The notes beneath the pieces were generated by a model, which saw only the letters and a program-made list of their open reading frames with translations, was not told where the DNA came from and searched no databases. Made by a program: the position numbers and the translations under genes. Positions 1 to 7,348 of a DNA stretch of 45,968 nt are shown here, piece after piece (position 1 is the stretch's first letter; each line of letters starts with the position of its first letter). Source of the DNA: a virus; IMG/VR virus record IMGVR_UViG_3300036771_000053, positions 1-45,968 of that record; one strand, written 5' to 3'.

Positions 1-251
1 TGATTTCGATTGGAACGATTGGTTTGATTAAGGCGATCGAAAGTTTTCAACAAGGCAAAGGGACCAAACTCGCAACATTTGCTGCCCGCTGTATTGAAAA
101 CGAAATACTTATGCATTTGCGTTCCCTGAAGAAAACACGCAAAGACGTATCTCTACATGATCCAATCGGAACGGACAAAGAGGGCAATGAATTAACATTA
201 AATAGCTATCGGTGTTGGGTCATTGGATCTTCACATCAAGCTCAATACTGA
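1..251 (+). CDS. sigK: RNA polymerase sigma factor SigK, upstream fragment (split gene)
   Basis: The reading frame is open from base 3 and enters the window already inside the gene. The peptide ([15 protein letters not shown], then [19 protein letters not shown], then [18 protein letters not shown]) is typical of region 2 of SigK/SigE-type sporulation sigma factors, including the core-binding and -10 recognition helices. SigK sequence ends at the att core (195-201). The frame then runs 17 codons into phage DNA before a TGA at 249-251, overlapping the 3' end of the recombinase gene. The missing C-terminal half is at 45339-45611. The fragment cannot make a working sigma factor until the element is excised. 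Confidence 0.95.
   Translation, partial: ISIGTIGLIKAIESFQQGKGTKLATFAARCIENEILMHLRSLKKTRKDVSLHDPIGTDKEGNELTLNSYRCWVIGSSHQAQY
195..201. other. attL core (ACATTAA)
   Basis: This 7-bp sequence is shared exactly with 45339-45345, the right junction. Codon phase is the same at both copies (ACA TTA in the sigK frame), so recombination anywhere in the core restores the frame. The rejoined chromosomal site reads ATTAACATTAAT, a near-palindrome centred on CA. A non-palindromic central dinucleotide is what a large serine recombinase needs for directionality, so CA (196-197) is the likely crossover. The core is seen directly; the crossover position is inferred. Confidence 0.85.
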
Positions 252-1764
252 AGCTATCCTTGAATTCATGTTTCTCCTTCGTGTAGGTCACTTTGTTGAT
301 CACACTCTTCAACAATGCATTCTGTTTCGCTGGATCGTCCGTCTTTTTATACAGCTTGATGACGTTCTTGATCAACGGGATAATGTTCAGCTGCGCATCC
401 TTCTGTTTCATTTCATTTGCTACTTCTTCCTCAGCCCGGACGATGGATTGATGAGTCGATGATATCCGGTTAGCTAGAGCTGCTGATCGTTCTAAGTAAG
501 TTTCCTCGTCATATATTCCACGCTCGAGAAAATCGTGAAGCCTACCTTTTTGTTGCTCCAATTCCTCAGCTTCTTTTTGAAATGCCTTCAATTGCATCTC
601 CTTTAGCTCCAGAGCATTAGAAGAGCGCTTCGCCGGCTTGTGTTTATCCCATTGGATCTTGTAGTTCTCCAGCCATTCCTGGAGTCCGGCAAGGACAGCA
701 TCAAAGACATACGTTGCCTGCACACTCTTACATGGACAGTCCTTGTTCGGGCACATCAGATGGCTTGCTTGACCCGTGTATGGACGTAACACAATGGCAT
801 AACCGCATTTGCCGCACTTGATTAGCCCAGCCAGAGGATTACTGATTCCATTTTCCAACTGATAGGGGACGTGATATTTCTCGCCCAGCAGCTCCATAGA
901 ACGATTGTACAAGGCTTCTAACTCAGGCGTGACGTATTTGCGGTGTTTACCATAAACTTTTGTATACGATCCTTCAGGCTGTGTTTTCACTGTGCGTCCA
1001 GTTGGGGTCTTTTTGTGTTTCTTTTTACCCCATGAAACATAACCTATATTGACTGGATTCTTAATGATGTTAAGTACAAGTACGGCTGTCCAAGGTTTCC
1101 CGGTGTAAGTCCGGAACCCGAGTTCATTTAACCGATTGGATACTTTGGAGGAACCCATTCGCTCCTCTGGATCTGTATGCGCGTAAAGTTCATACATCAT
1201 CACCATAACTTTGAACTGAGTAGGATGGGGAACCAAATAACGGGATTTACCTTCTTTCTCAATCTCCCAACCGTAGGGAGGACGAGTCCCGATGTAATTC
1301 CCTTCCTCCACGGATCTGAGGCGACCACCTTGCAGGCGTCGGGTGATGATCTTCAACTCTTTGCGCGCCATGAACGCTTCAAATTCGCTGTATTCCTCGT
1401 CAAACTCATCGTTAAGGTCATAAGTCTTCCGTGGTGTGATAATCTTCGTGTTGGACTCCCTGAACGTCTCTAGGATCAACCCTTGTTCCTGCATGTTACC
1501 ACGACCCAACCGGTCCACGTCCATGACGAGAACGGCGTCATATTCTCCCAGCGACACTTCCTTGAGCAACTCATTCATTTGCGGCCGATGTAACAGACTC
1601 TCACCGGAAACAATTTCCTCACGAATCTTTATAATGTTCAGGTTCATTGATTTCGCTGTTCGGAGCAATGCCTGTTTGTGCTTAGCTAATGTTTCGCCCT
1701 CGCCACGGGCCTCCGCTTCCATGTCCTGTCTGGATTTACGTAAATAGATAGCGACTCTTTCCAT
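220..1764 (-). CDS. spoIVCA: large serine site-specific recombinase, SpoIVCA family
   Basis: A protein of 514 residues, close to the 500 of B. subtilis SpoIVCA. The N-terminal resolvase domain has the catalytic serine in YLRKSRQD (Ser11) and the conserved [10 protein letters not shown] segment. A recombinase domain follows ([10 protein letters not shown]), then a zinc ribbon (CGKCGYA and CPNKDC, roughly residues 315-345), and a long C-terminal coiled coil before the tail. I chose ATG at 1764 over TTG at 1770: GGAGG lies 6 nt before the ATG and directly abuts the TTG. The gene ends 18 bp from attL and points toward it. Its position within split sigK, with a sigma-E-like promoter, indicates it excises the element in the mother cell. 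Confidence 0.95.
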   Translation of the reverse strand: MERVAIYLRKSRQDMEAEARGEGETLAKHKQALLRTAKSMNLNIIKIREEIVSGESLLHRPQMNELLKEVSLGEYDAVLVMDVDRLGRGNMQEQGLILETFRESNTKIITPRKTYDLNDEFDEEYSEFEAFMARKELKIITRRLQGGRLRSVEEGNYIGTRPPYGWEIEKEGKSRYLVPHPTQFKVMVMMYELYAHTDPEERMGSSKVSNRLNELGFRTYTGKPWTAVLVLNIIKNPVNIGYVSWGKKKHKKTPTGRTVKTQPEGSYTKVYGKHRKYVTPELEALYNRSMELLGEKYHVPYQLENGISNPLAGLIKCGKCGYAIVLRPYTGQASHLMCPNKDCPCKSVQATYVFDAVLAGLQEWLENYKIQWDKHKPAKRSSNALELKEMQLKAFQKEAEELEQQKGRLHDFLERGIYDEETYLERSAALANRISSTHQSIVRAEEEVANEMKQKDAQLNIIPLIKNVIKLYKKTDDPAKQNALLKSVINKVTYTKEKHEFKDSFSIELDVKIQ

Positions 1765-1802
1765 GTCCAACCTCCGTGCGTTAATTGATATCTTCTATGT
1801 CT

Positions 1803-1836
1803 GTATTGTATGAGATATGCATGAAAATAAAAAGCA
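1803..1836 (-). promoter_or_regulatory. candidate sigma-E promoter of the recombinase gene
   Basis: On the minus strand CATACAAT occupies 1812 to 1805, an exact match to the sigma-E -10 consensus of sporulating Bacillales. An A/T-rich -35 region (TTTTTATT, 1833-1826) sits 13-14 bp upstream and matches the consensus only weakly. The predicted start near 1797 leaves a leader of about 33 nt before the GGAGG and ATG at 1764. Sigma-E control is known for B. subtilis spoIVCA. I did not identify a convincing SpoIIID box. Confidence 0.6.
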
Positions 1837-1849
1837 CCCCGAAGGGTGC
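1822..1849 (-). terminator. rho-independent terminator upstream of the recombinase promoter
   Basis: Read on the minus strand, GCACCC, loop TTCG and GGGTGC form a perfect 6-bp stem followed by TTTTTATTTT. It stops minus-strand transcription arriving from the immunity side, and its T-tract doubles as the -35 region of the sigma-E-like promoter. That would insulate the recombinase from vegetative read-through. Confidence 0.8.
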
Positions 1850-1975
1850 ACTTGAGGTCAAAATACACAAAACCCACCGCTAAATAGGTTGGACCGCCTA
1901 CGGTGGGTTTTGCTGTGCAAACAGATGCGCGCCGTGAGGCACTTCGTTGTTCCGGGAGAGGGTTGCACCTCTCCT
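1824..1975 (-). ncRNA. candidate small RNA (possible orphan antitoxin RNA)
   Basis: An extended -10 (TGGTAAAAT on the minus strand, 1990-1982) predicts a start near 1975. The terminator at 1849-1822 would give an RNA of about 150 nt with two further hairpins: GAGAGG/CCTCTC and the 11-bp stem at 1869-1911. No ORF with a ribosome-binding site lies inside. Its hairpin plan resembles the antisense RNA at 33932-34067. The plus strand beside it retains only a few codons that could end a small basic toxin. Orphan antitoxin is a hypothesis. Confidence 0.35.
1869..1911. terminator. large hairpin, possible bidirectional terminator
   Basis: AAAACCCACCG (1869-1879) pairs perfectly with CGGTGGGTTTT (1901-1911), an 11-bp stem. 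An inner TAGG/CCTA stem lies in the loop. The A-rich and T-rich ends would give a U-tract in either direction. It could also be an internal domain of the candidate RNA at 1824-1975. Confidence 0.6.
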
Positions 1976-2008
1976 AAATTCATTTTACCACAGACGAAAT
2001 TTTACTGT

Positions 2009-2239
2009 CCCCAACTTTGGGGTGAGTGGATGTATCGTCGAGTCATCCTTATTGAGTCCAACTTTGGGCCGAACTAAAGTCAATTTGACTTGACATGGAA
2101 CTAATCATCAATTTGGTGAATACCTTAACCACCTCAGAATTGAGGGCTTTGAACGAGTCATCAATTTGAGGAATCGTCAAAGCTCAGATTTGAGCCCTGA
2201 TCAAACATATCTGGATTATGATCAAAATCCAAATTTGGA
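2009..2239. repeat. array of imperfect palindromes in the left noncoding region
   Basis: Short dyads recur at fairly regular intervals: CCCCAACTTTGGGG (2009-2022), TCCAACTTTGGG (2057-2068), AAGTCAATTTGACTT (2077-2091), TCAATTTGG (2108-2116), CCTCAGAATTGAGG (2132-2145), TCAATTTGA (2161-2169), GCTCAGATTTGAGC (2182-2195) and TCCAAATTTGGA (2228-2239). Centre spacings cluster at 22-28 bp or about twice that. No gene is visible from 1771 to 2442. The array could bind a phage regulator, act as iterons or a partition site, or help recombination. The pattern is direct; the function is unknown. Confidence 0.5.
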
Positions 2240-2442
2240 GTCTGATTATGACCTCATGATCCGTTAGGTCATCTATCTACTATGCTATTATGTATTGTAA
2301 ATTATTTCCCTGGATTTCCCGAGGGAATTTTATCGCCAAAATTCAACAATTCGTGCTATATTTAACTAAAGTGATGGTCATGCATACTAAAAGTTCCGAT
2401 TTAACGTAACTTTTACCCGAGAGCAGCGGAAGTGCCACTCTG

Positions 2443-2658
2443 CTACCGCATTTCCCAATCCCACAGATCATCTACTTTGCATTCAAGATAATAGGCGATG
2501 AGTACAGCACGCTTTATCGTGATATTGGTGCTTCGAAGGTTCACAATTTCCGACATACGTTGCTTACTCATTCCTACCTTGTCTGCAAGCCACTGCTGCT
2601 TTTTGTTTATCCTCTCAAGATGCTCGGGAATACGACAGCGGACGGGGATAGGTTCCAT
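2443..2658 (-). CDS. small XRE-family DNA-binding protein
   Basis: 71 residues that are essentially one Cro/C1-type helix-turn-helix (KKQQWLADKVGMSKQRMSEI, then a YYLECKVDDLWDW tail typical of minimal XRE proteins). AAGGTGG precedes the ATG by 7 nt. It is read leftwards, and a LexA-type box lies 41 bp upstream of its start. As a second regulator next to the main repressor it probably tunes immunity or the lysogenic transcript. No phage repressor of known function can be assigned. Confidence 0.8.
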   Translation of the reverse strand: MEPIPVRCRIPEHLERINKKQQWLADKVGMSKQRMSEIVNLRSTNITIKRAVLIAYYLECKVDDLWDWEMR

Positions 2659-2698
2659 CGCACTGCCACCTTATTCGCTTTTTTTTATCCAAAAAACA

Positions 2699-2710
2699 GA
2701 ACATACGTTC
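2699..2710. promoter_or_regulatory. LexA (SOS) box
   Basis: GAACATACGTTC fits the Gram-positive LexA consensus GAAC-R-N-R-Y-GTTC. It sits between the leftward XRE gene (start 2658) and the small rightward ORF at 2787, so either could be DNA-damage inducible. Only one copy was noticed. Confidence 0.6.
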
Positions 2711-2786
2711 TAATAATATTTGTATATGGTATTATTAAAACAACAAACACACGATGTCATAAAACACTAAAGGGGTTGTAATCGTA

Positions 2787-2957
2787 TGGACGAACAGTTG
2801 TTGAAATCAGCAAGACTAATTATAGATAGAACGAATGTGTCTGATGATGAGAATAATCTAATTAATCTTTTGGCTGAGAAGCTTTCTTCATCTTGGCAAG
2901 ATTGTTTATCAAGTCACGCACAGCCGACTCAACAACTGGATCGTCCCGAAGACTAAC
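2787..2957 (+). CDS. possible small protein (56 aa), partly antisense to the repressor
   Basis: ATG follows AAGGGG by 10 nt. The peptide starts MDEQLLKSARLIIDRTNV and is acidic, with a helical appearance. Its last 96 nt overlap the 3' end of the repressor gene on the other strand, so the C-terminal part may only reflect that gene's base composition. A LexA-type box lies about 80 bp upstream. I recognise no family, and it may not be a gene. Confidence 0.3.
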
Positions 2958-3296
2958 CCCATAGTGAGCTTCTGCTTCTGTAATAACTTTTGATACAATC
3001 TCATCTGGTAGGGTGAATTCACCTTCTTGTTCACCGTCATTATTGCTGACATTGACAGGATGAGATCTGGAAATCTCATCTATGTGCCCGGCTTTAACCA
3101 TTAACTCTTCGTAGTCTACCCCCAAAGGTTTTGAGAGTTTTTTCAATACATCAGGAGAAGGTATACCTCTATTACCTCGTTCTACTTGAGAGATATAGGA
3201 ATGAGAAACACCAGAATAAGTGTCTAACTGACGAATAGTCAGTTTTTTCTCTTTTCTTTTTTCTCTCAGATAATTTCCAAATTCTACATTGTTCAA
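2862..3296 (-). CDS. XRE-family prophage repressor
   Basis: 144 residues with an N-terminal helix-turn-helix (KKLTIRQLDTYSGVSHSYIS, VERGNRGIPSPDVLKKLSKP) and a C-terminal acidic helical region. No LexA/S24 peptidase domain is visible. The start is TTG at 3296, supported by GAGGTGG 6 nt upstream; no in-frame ATG has as good a site. It is transcribed divergently from the Cro-like gene at 3446 across an operator-rich region, as expected for the main lysogeny repressor (equivalent of SknR in B. subtilis skin). It lacks an evident autocleavage domain, so induction would need another factor, for example the antirepressor at 35413. Confidence 0.85.
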   Translation of the reverse strand: MNNVEFGNYLREKRKEKKLTIRQLDTYSGVSHSYISQVERGNRGIPSPDVLKKLSKPLGVDYEELMVKAGHIDEISRSHPVNVSNNDGEQEGEFTLPDEIVSKVITEAEAHYGVSLRDDPVVESAVRDLINNLAKMKKASQPKD

Positions 3297-3316
3297 AAGT
3301 TACCACCTCATTAAAT

Positions 3317-3424
3317 AGTATAGACACTTTTGCAAACATTTGAAAATAAAAATTAAAAAAGTGGTTGCAAAAGTATACAATGTGTTATATATTGTGATTA
3401 CAAAAGTAAACACACAAAAGTAAC
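3317..3424. promoter_or_regulatory. divergent promoters with repeated repressor operators
   Basis: Copies of a site close to GTTnCAAAAGTAnAC occur at 3323-3337 (reverse), 3364-3378, 3397-3411 and 3411-3424 (partial). The rightward promoter is TTGCAA (3365-3370), 17 bp, TATATT (3388-3393); one operator covers its -35 and two lie just downstream. The leftward -10 is TATACT (3322-3317 on the minus strand) with an operator in its spacer. A sixth-like copy, GTTACAAAAGTAAAC, sits at 3657-3671 inside the end of the Cro-like gene. Confidence 0.75.
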
Positions 3425-3445
3425 CGAACATGAAAGGAGGTGAAC

Positions 3446-3688
3446 ATGTTGATGATCCTAATAAAAGATAAGGATTTTAAAGAAATCCTCATCAGACAAG
3501 GCCTTAGTCAAAGAGCGTTTAGTGAAAAAGCAGGGATCTCTAGTCCGTTTCTTAGTCAAGTATTACAAGGGAAACGAAACCCAGGACCTAAAACATCTAA
3601 AAAAATGTGTGATAGTTTGGGCGTAGAGTTTGATGATATTTTTTTTATAGAAAATGGTTACAAAAGTAAACAAAATAAATCTGCTTAA
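3446..3688 (+). CDS. Cro-like XRE regulator
   Basis: 80 residues: a single helix-turn-helix ([20 protein letters not shown]) with a short tail ending in a lysine-rich stretch. AAGGAGG precedes ATG 3446 by 5 nt; the upstream GTG overlaps the ribosome-binding site and is unlikely. It is the first gene of the rightward early transcript and faces the repressor, so a Cro or early-regulator role is likely. An operator copy lies within its last codons. Confidence 0.8.
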   Translation: MLMILIKDKDFKEILIRQGLSQRAFSEKAGISSPFLSQVLQGKRNPGPKTSKKMCDSLGVEFDDIFFIENGYKSKQNKSA

Positions 3689-3702
3689 AGGAAGTGGGAA
3701 AT

Positions 3703-4590
3703 TTGGGTCAACTATCACTTTCCTCAGACCTAGTGGAGATCACAGCTGAGATAAACAGTTTCAAACAAGTTGCAGGACAGGCAGTGTTTGAAATCGGCAA
3801 ACGCTTAAAGCATGTGAAGGAAAAGGATTTGGTACATGGTCAATGGGAAGCTTGGCTCATGTCAGTAGATATTACCAAAACAACGGCATGGAACATGATC
3901 AAGGCATTTGAACAGTTCTCAAATGTTCAGACGTCGGAACGTCTTCCGACCGGGAAGATATTCGAAATGCTTTCACTGCCAGAATCTATCGACAGAGAGG
4001 AATTCACTAAACAAACCCACGAAATTCCGTCAACTGGAGAACAAAAGACCGTAGATGAAATGACCGTTCGTGAATTACGAGAAGTCAAAAAGTCTCTACA
4101 AGAAACACAGAAGCAGGCTGAGACAGCGAAAAATCAAGCCAACCATTACGAGAAACTCTGGCAACAGGCAAAGAACCAGCCACCGAGAGTGGTCACTAAT
4201 TCAGTCGAAGTCGTCCCTGAACAACTAAAACGCGAGATGGAAGAACTGAAATTCCAAAATAACAATCTCCGTGCAGGTTACCAGGAGGCTCAGCAACAAC
4301 TGGAACGCTTTGAACTGCGAGACACGACCGACTTCGATGAATTGGAAGCGCAGAAACAGCGCAAGAAACTTCAACACGAAGCTGATCTGAACGTTCTGCA
4401 GATTAGAGTTAAGATACATCGGTTCCTTGAAGATGCTGCTGTAACAACATTGTTGGAAGGTGCGTTATCCGCAGCTGATCCCATCACCAAACAGAAGATT
4501 CGCGAAAGTGTAGACATGCTGGACAAGTTCACATCCCAAATCAAAACGGCCTTGAATGGTCGAATCATAGGAGGAGTTATCAATGAGTAA
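3703..4590 (+). CDS. DUF3102-type phage protein
   Basis: 295 residues. The N-terminal 110 residues ([56 protein letters not shown]) match the DUF3102 domain of phage and ICE proteins, whose function is unknown. A long glutamine- and lysine-rich coiled coil follows (about 120-230). I chose TTG 3703 because AAAGGAAG lies 7 nt before it; the GTG at 3694 overlaps that site. Second gene of the early operon, overlapping the next gene by 8 nt. Confidence 0.75.
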   Translation: MGQLSLSSDLVEITAEINSFKQVAGQAVFEIGKRLKHVKEKDLVHGQWEAWLMSVDITKTTAWNMIKAFEQFSNVQTSERLPTGKIFEMLSLPESIDREEFTKQTHEIPSTGEQKTVDEMTVRELREVKKSLQETQKQAETAKNQANHYEKLWQQAKNQPPRVVTNSVEVVPEQLKREMEELKFQNNNLRAGYQEAQQQLERFELRDTTDFDELEAQKQRKKLQHEADLNVLQIRVKIHRFLEDAAVTTLLEGALSAADPITKQKIRESVDMLDKFTSQIKTALNGRIIGGVINE

Positions 4591-5017
4591 ACCACTTGAA
4601 CAAGCCCAATTAATGCCGGTGTACGGTTTCTTGCAAAAATCCCTGGAGAGCCAAGAGCAGTCTAATAAATCCCTACAACTAATGTTAAATCGAATGATGA
4701 ACATTGAAAACAACGTGAACGAACGTTTTGTTGAAATGACCGAAATGGTTCAAGAGGTACGTGATTCTGTTTGCTTGACCAATGCTGAGTGCTCGATGCT
4801 GCACAGTGCCGTTGCTTCCAAATCAACATCACTCGCAAAAGATCGCTATGAAGATGAAGACATGGAGTTTCGGAAGGTTGTTGGTAAATACCGCCGTATG
4901 ATCTGGAAGCAATTAAAGCGCAAGTTCGATGTTCCGAAGTACAACTGCATTCGACGCATTGATTTCCAAGAAGCCATACAGTTTGCAGGAAAATTCAAAC
5001 CGGAGGACTTCATCTAA
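4583..5017 (+). CDS. ORF6C-domain phage protein
   Basis: 144 residues. The first 65 residues form an amphipathic coiled coil. The C-terminal 75 residues match the ORF6C domain ([60 protein letters not shown]), common at the end of phage antirepressor-like and other small DNA-associated proteins. AGGAGG lies upstream of the ATG, and its last base is shared with the start of the next gene. Confidence 0.75.
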   Translation: MSKPLEQAQLMPVYGFLQKSLESQEQSNKSLQLMLNRMMNIENNVNERFVEMTEMVQEVRDSVCLTNAECSMLHSAVASKSTSLAKDRYEDEDMEFRKVVGKYRRMIWKQLKRKFDVPKYNCIRRIDFQEAIQFAGKFKPEDFI

Positions 5018-5223
5018 TGATATACATCAAAAAGGTAATCGCCGCAAAGACGCACTGTATCGAGATCTACGGAGACGAAATTTACACTCGCTGCTTCCAA
5101 TGCGGGAACGAATTCCAACTGGATGAAGAGCTTCTTCTAGATATTTTGAATGAAGCAGGTTCATTCAGCGGTACAAGGATCAGTTGCGGATGCAAAACCG
5201 AACCTCCATCTTCTAACGCATAA
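5017..5223 (+). CDS. small Cys-containing phage protein
   Basis: 68 residues, ATG overlapping the stop of the ORF6C gene. Cysteines in CFQCGNEF and ISCGCK suggest a zinc ribbon. No family recognised. Tight coupling to its neighbours supports it as a real early gene. Confidence 0.65.
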   Translation: MIYIKKVIAAKTHCIEIYGDEIYTRCFQCGNEFQLDEELLLDILNEAGSFSGTRISCGCKTEPPSSNA

Positions 5224-5238
5224 AGGAGGCTTTACCCC

Positions 5239-5451
5239 ATGGAAGTTGTCCCTTCGAACTTAGCGCATAAGCTTCATCGAGGTGATAAATCGATGATTGC
5301 AGCAGAATACACATTCGGTAAAGCTCGGGTAAAGATCAACATTGAAAACATATGTAAGACGGAAGAAGAGCGCGAACAAGTGGATCGCGAAATTGCACTG
5401 GCTGCTTGGTCGATAGTCGAAAGTCTGGTGGATAAAGGGGAGGCGGTCTAG
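5239..5451 (+). CDS. hypothetical early protein
   Basis: 70 residues, preceded by AAAGGAGG at good spacing. Mixed beta/alpha appearance (KARVKINIENI, then an acidic helix EEEREQVDREIALAAWSIVE). No recognised family. Confidence 0.65.
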   Translation: MEVVPSNLAHKLHRGDKSMIAAEYTFGKARVKINIENICKTEEEREQVDREIALAAWSIVESLVDKGEAV

Positions 5452-5563
5452 CCCTCCTGTGACGGACAAGCTTTCGTATGTAACACAAGATACTGATATG
5501 TAAATAAATAGAACCCCAATATATTGTACACAATTTCACTTGATACGAAAAGGAGTGCTCAGT

Positions 5564-5782
5564 ATGCCTAACTTAAAACTCGTTGGAAAGAAGAGAGACA
5601 ACGTGATCCCGATTATCAGCCCAGAATCGAAATGCGGTTGTAACCGACCAGCAGTATACGAAGTGTATGAAGGGCAGACGCGGCAAGGACATTGCTTAAA
5701 TTGCATGCTCGAAGCGGTTGATAATAAAGATGCAATTACTGTGCGGAAGATCGGCGGCGGAGGTTATGACGATGCCAGCTGA
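5564..5782 (+). CDS. small zinc-finger-like phage protein
   Basis: 72 residues. ATG 5564 has AAAAGGAG 8 nt upstream; the in-frame TTG at 5540 lies before that site and is rejected. CGCNRPAVYEVY and HCLNCMLEA carry four cysteines in two pairs, typical of a zinc-binding fold. Overlaps the next gene by 11 nt. Confidence 0.7.
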   Translation: MPNLKLVGKKRDNVIPIISPESKCGCNRPAVYEVYEGQTRQGHCLNCMLEAVDNKDAITVRKIGGGGYDDAS

Positions 5783-6026
5783 GGGATTAAGAAGTAGCGT
5801 TGATGAACTGACAGTGTTTCGAGTGGTCACCACAGCGGGGCGGATATTCAACTGGAATGCTTTCGACTATGAAGACTTGTTTCGCAGCCTAGGAGAACGT
5901 GGACACACTTCGGTTTACGCCAAGCCATTAACAGAGTATGAAGCCGAGGTTGCTGATCGTGAAGAACAAGAGCGTTTGCATCATGAGTTTGTGCAGGCAA
6001 TTGAGGAGGAACGGAAGACAGCGTGA
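5772..6026 (+). CDS. hypothetical early protein
   Basis: 84 residues. ATG 5772 is 8 nt after GGCGGAGG, which lies inside the preceding gene; the upstream in-frame ATG at 5766 is only 2 nt away from it. N-terminal part is beta-rich (LTVFRVVTTAGRIFNWNAFD), the C-terminus a charged helix. No recognised family. Confidence 0.6.
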   Translation: MPAEGLRSSVDELTVFRVVTTAGRIFNWNAFDYEDLFRSLGERGHTSVYAKPLTEYEAEVADREEQERLHHEFVQAIEEERKTA

Positions 6027-6235
6027 GTAATGAAGAAACTTTTAAAAGCGTGGATGACATCTTAGAACACTACGGATGGGGTGGCCCAATCAAGTTAGTG
6101 GAGGTGAAGAAGGATGAAGGTTCCGCCGACAGATCGGAAGCACTTCCTGCGGATGGCGCAGATAGCAAGTGCAAGAGGGACACTGACGGAGACATTGAAA
6201 CGGGTGTACTTAATGAACTACGCCAAAGCCGTTAA
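6023..6235 (+). CDS. possible small protein, overlapping another frame
   Basis: 70 codons from a GTG at 6023 that overlaps the previous stop. The first 33 residues (DDILEHYGWGGPIKLVEVKK) look protein-like. The rest is low-complexity and overlaps a more convincing ORF in another frame starting at 6114. The 3' half may be a frameshifted or recombinant tail. Confidence 0.4.
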   Translation: MSNEETFKSVDDILEHYGWGGPIKLVEVKKDEGSADRSEALPADGADSKCKRDTDGDIETGVLNELRQSR

Positions 6236-6296
6236 ACGAGAAAAGGCCGCCGTAGCAGCGGCAGCCTTGGAAAGTCAGATAAGAAATTACATTTGA
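6114..6296 (+). CDS. small basic phage protein
   Basis: 60 residues, helical and basic (RKHFLRMAQIASARGTL, YAKAVKREKAAVAAAALES). GGAGGTGAAGAAGG immediately precedes the ATG. It overlaps the ORF at 6023 by 122 nt in another frame; of the two, this has the more protein-like composition throughout. Confidence 0.5.
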   Translation: MKVPPTDRKHFLRMAQIASARGTLTETLKRVYLMNYAKAVKREKAAVAAAALESQIRNYI

Positions 6297-6328
6297 CAAC
6301 ATTATAGCAAAAGGAGAGGTGAATATCA

Positions 6329-6565
6329 ATGATCAAGAGATATAAATACGTTCCAAAGCATAGAGAAGATGAACATTACTTGGATCAGTACGGTCAACCT
6401 GTTCAAAGTTTCATGAAGGCGATCAAATTTTATACGAACGATGATGACTACGCTGAATGGCTGTTGGGTAGATACGGTCCTGCAAATCCTCAAAATTACT
6501 TTCCTTCTCCAATAGAGATCACATACAAAGAATTGGAGGTTGAAACTGATGTGCAACAAGAGTGA
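6329..6565 (+). CDS. hypothetical early protein
   Basis: 78 residues, aromatic and acidic (DEHYLDQYGQPV, YTNDDDYAEWLLGRYGP). AAAGGAGAGGTG lies upstream. It overlaps the start of the ERF gene by 17 nt, implying translational coupling. No family recognised. Confidence 0.6.
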   Translation: MIKRYKYVPKHREDEHYLDQYGQPVQSFMKAIKFYTNDDDYAEWLLGRYGPANPQNYFPSPIEITYKELEVETDVQQE

Positions 6566-7181
6566 TTCGATTGCGAACATTGCAGTAGCCTTGGTGAAGT
6601 TCAACGGTGAAGTATCCAAGATTGAAAAAGACAGCAGCAATCCACACTTCAAGAACAAGTATGCAAGTCTGGACAATATCATTGATGAAATCCGGCCTAT
6701 CCTTCACAAACACGGACTCTCAATCATGCAGTTCCCAGGCGGTGACGGCGAAAGGTTCACGATGACTACGATGCTGCTGCATGAGTCAGGCGAGTGGATC
6801 GAGTCTCAGCCCATTGTTATGAAGCCAGTGAAGAATGATCCGCAAGGGATCGGGAGCTGCACCACATATGCAAGACGATACAGCCTTTCGTCATTCCTCT
6901 CACTAAATACAGGGGAAGATGATGACGGCGAAGGTGCTAGTGGAGATAGAAATACATCATCTAACAACAATGATTCGAGGCATTCTGGGACTGCACCCAG
7001 TGGGGCGTTAGCCAGCGAAGGCCAAACCAAAATGCTGTACGCCAAGCATAAAGCAACCGGTTGGAACAGCTTTGATGCAATCAACACATTCCTTGGCTAC
7101 ACGATCACCAAATTCGCAGAGGTTCAGGCAGCAGACGTGACCAAGCTAGCACAGCACCTGGACAAGCATAAAGCCGCATGA
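6549..7181 (+). CDS. erf: ERF-family single-strand annealing protein
   Basis: 210 residues. The N-terminal 130 residues carry the ERF signature: ALVKFNGEVSKIEKDSSNP, NKYASLDNIIDEIRP, LHKHGLSIMQ and ITTYARRYSL-like CTTYARRYSLSSFLSL. This is the recombinase class of phage P22 Erf. A disordered linker and a small C-terminal domain with KMLYAKHKATGWNSFDA follow. GGAGG at 6535-6539 favours ATG 6549. It would anneal single strands during phage recombination or genome circularisation, and its neighbour is an HNH nuclease. Confidence 0.88.
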   Translation: MCNKSDSIANIAVALVKFNGEVSKIEKDSSNPHFKNKYASLDNIIDEIRPILHKHGLSIMQFPGGDGERFTMTTMLLHESGEWIESQPIVMKPVKNDPQGIGSCTTYARRYSLSSFLSLNTGEDDDGEGASGDRNTSSNNNDSRHSGTAPSGALASEGQTKMLYAKHKATGWNSFDAINTFLGYTITKFAEVQAADVTKLAQHLDKHKAA

Positions 7182-7348
7182 GATACCAAGACACCCTATT
7201 CTACGACGACGGCGGACCCATCATCCCAGTAACAGACGGACCATTCGGAGAGGAGACGAACTATGTTAGCGAAAAAGAAGAAGGAAAAGAACATCATGCC
7301 ATGGCGGATGAACCTGTTCTCCCACCACAACCGGAAAGAGCAGCCTAA
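7178..7348 (+). CDS. possible small protein coupled to ERF
   Basis: 56 residues beginning at an ATGA overlap with the ERF stop (MRYQDTLFYDDGGPIIPV). It has no strong ribosome-binding site of its own and its last 86 nt overlap the HNH gene in another frame. The acidic, aromatic N-terminus looks genuine; the proline-rich C-terminus does not. Confidence 0.4.
   Translation: MRYQDTLFYDDGGPIIPVTDGPFGEETNYVSEKEEGKEHHAMADEPVLPPQPERAA

Noticed and set aside
1686-1877. Leftward ORF overlapping the recombinase start and promoter region
   Set aside because: It runs through the terminator and the sigma-E-like promoter, has no ribosome-binding site and overlaps the recombinase N-terminus in another frame.
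1889-2077. Rightward 62-codon ORF in the left noncoding region
   Set aside because: It covers the hairpin and dyad array, has no start signal and an unnatural composition.
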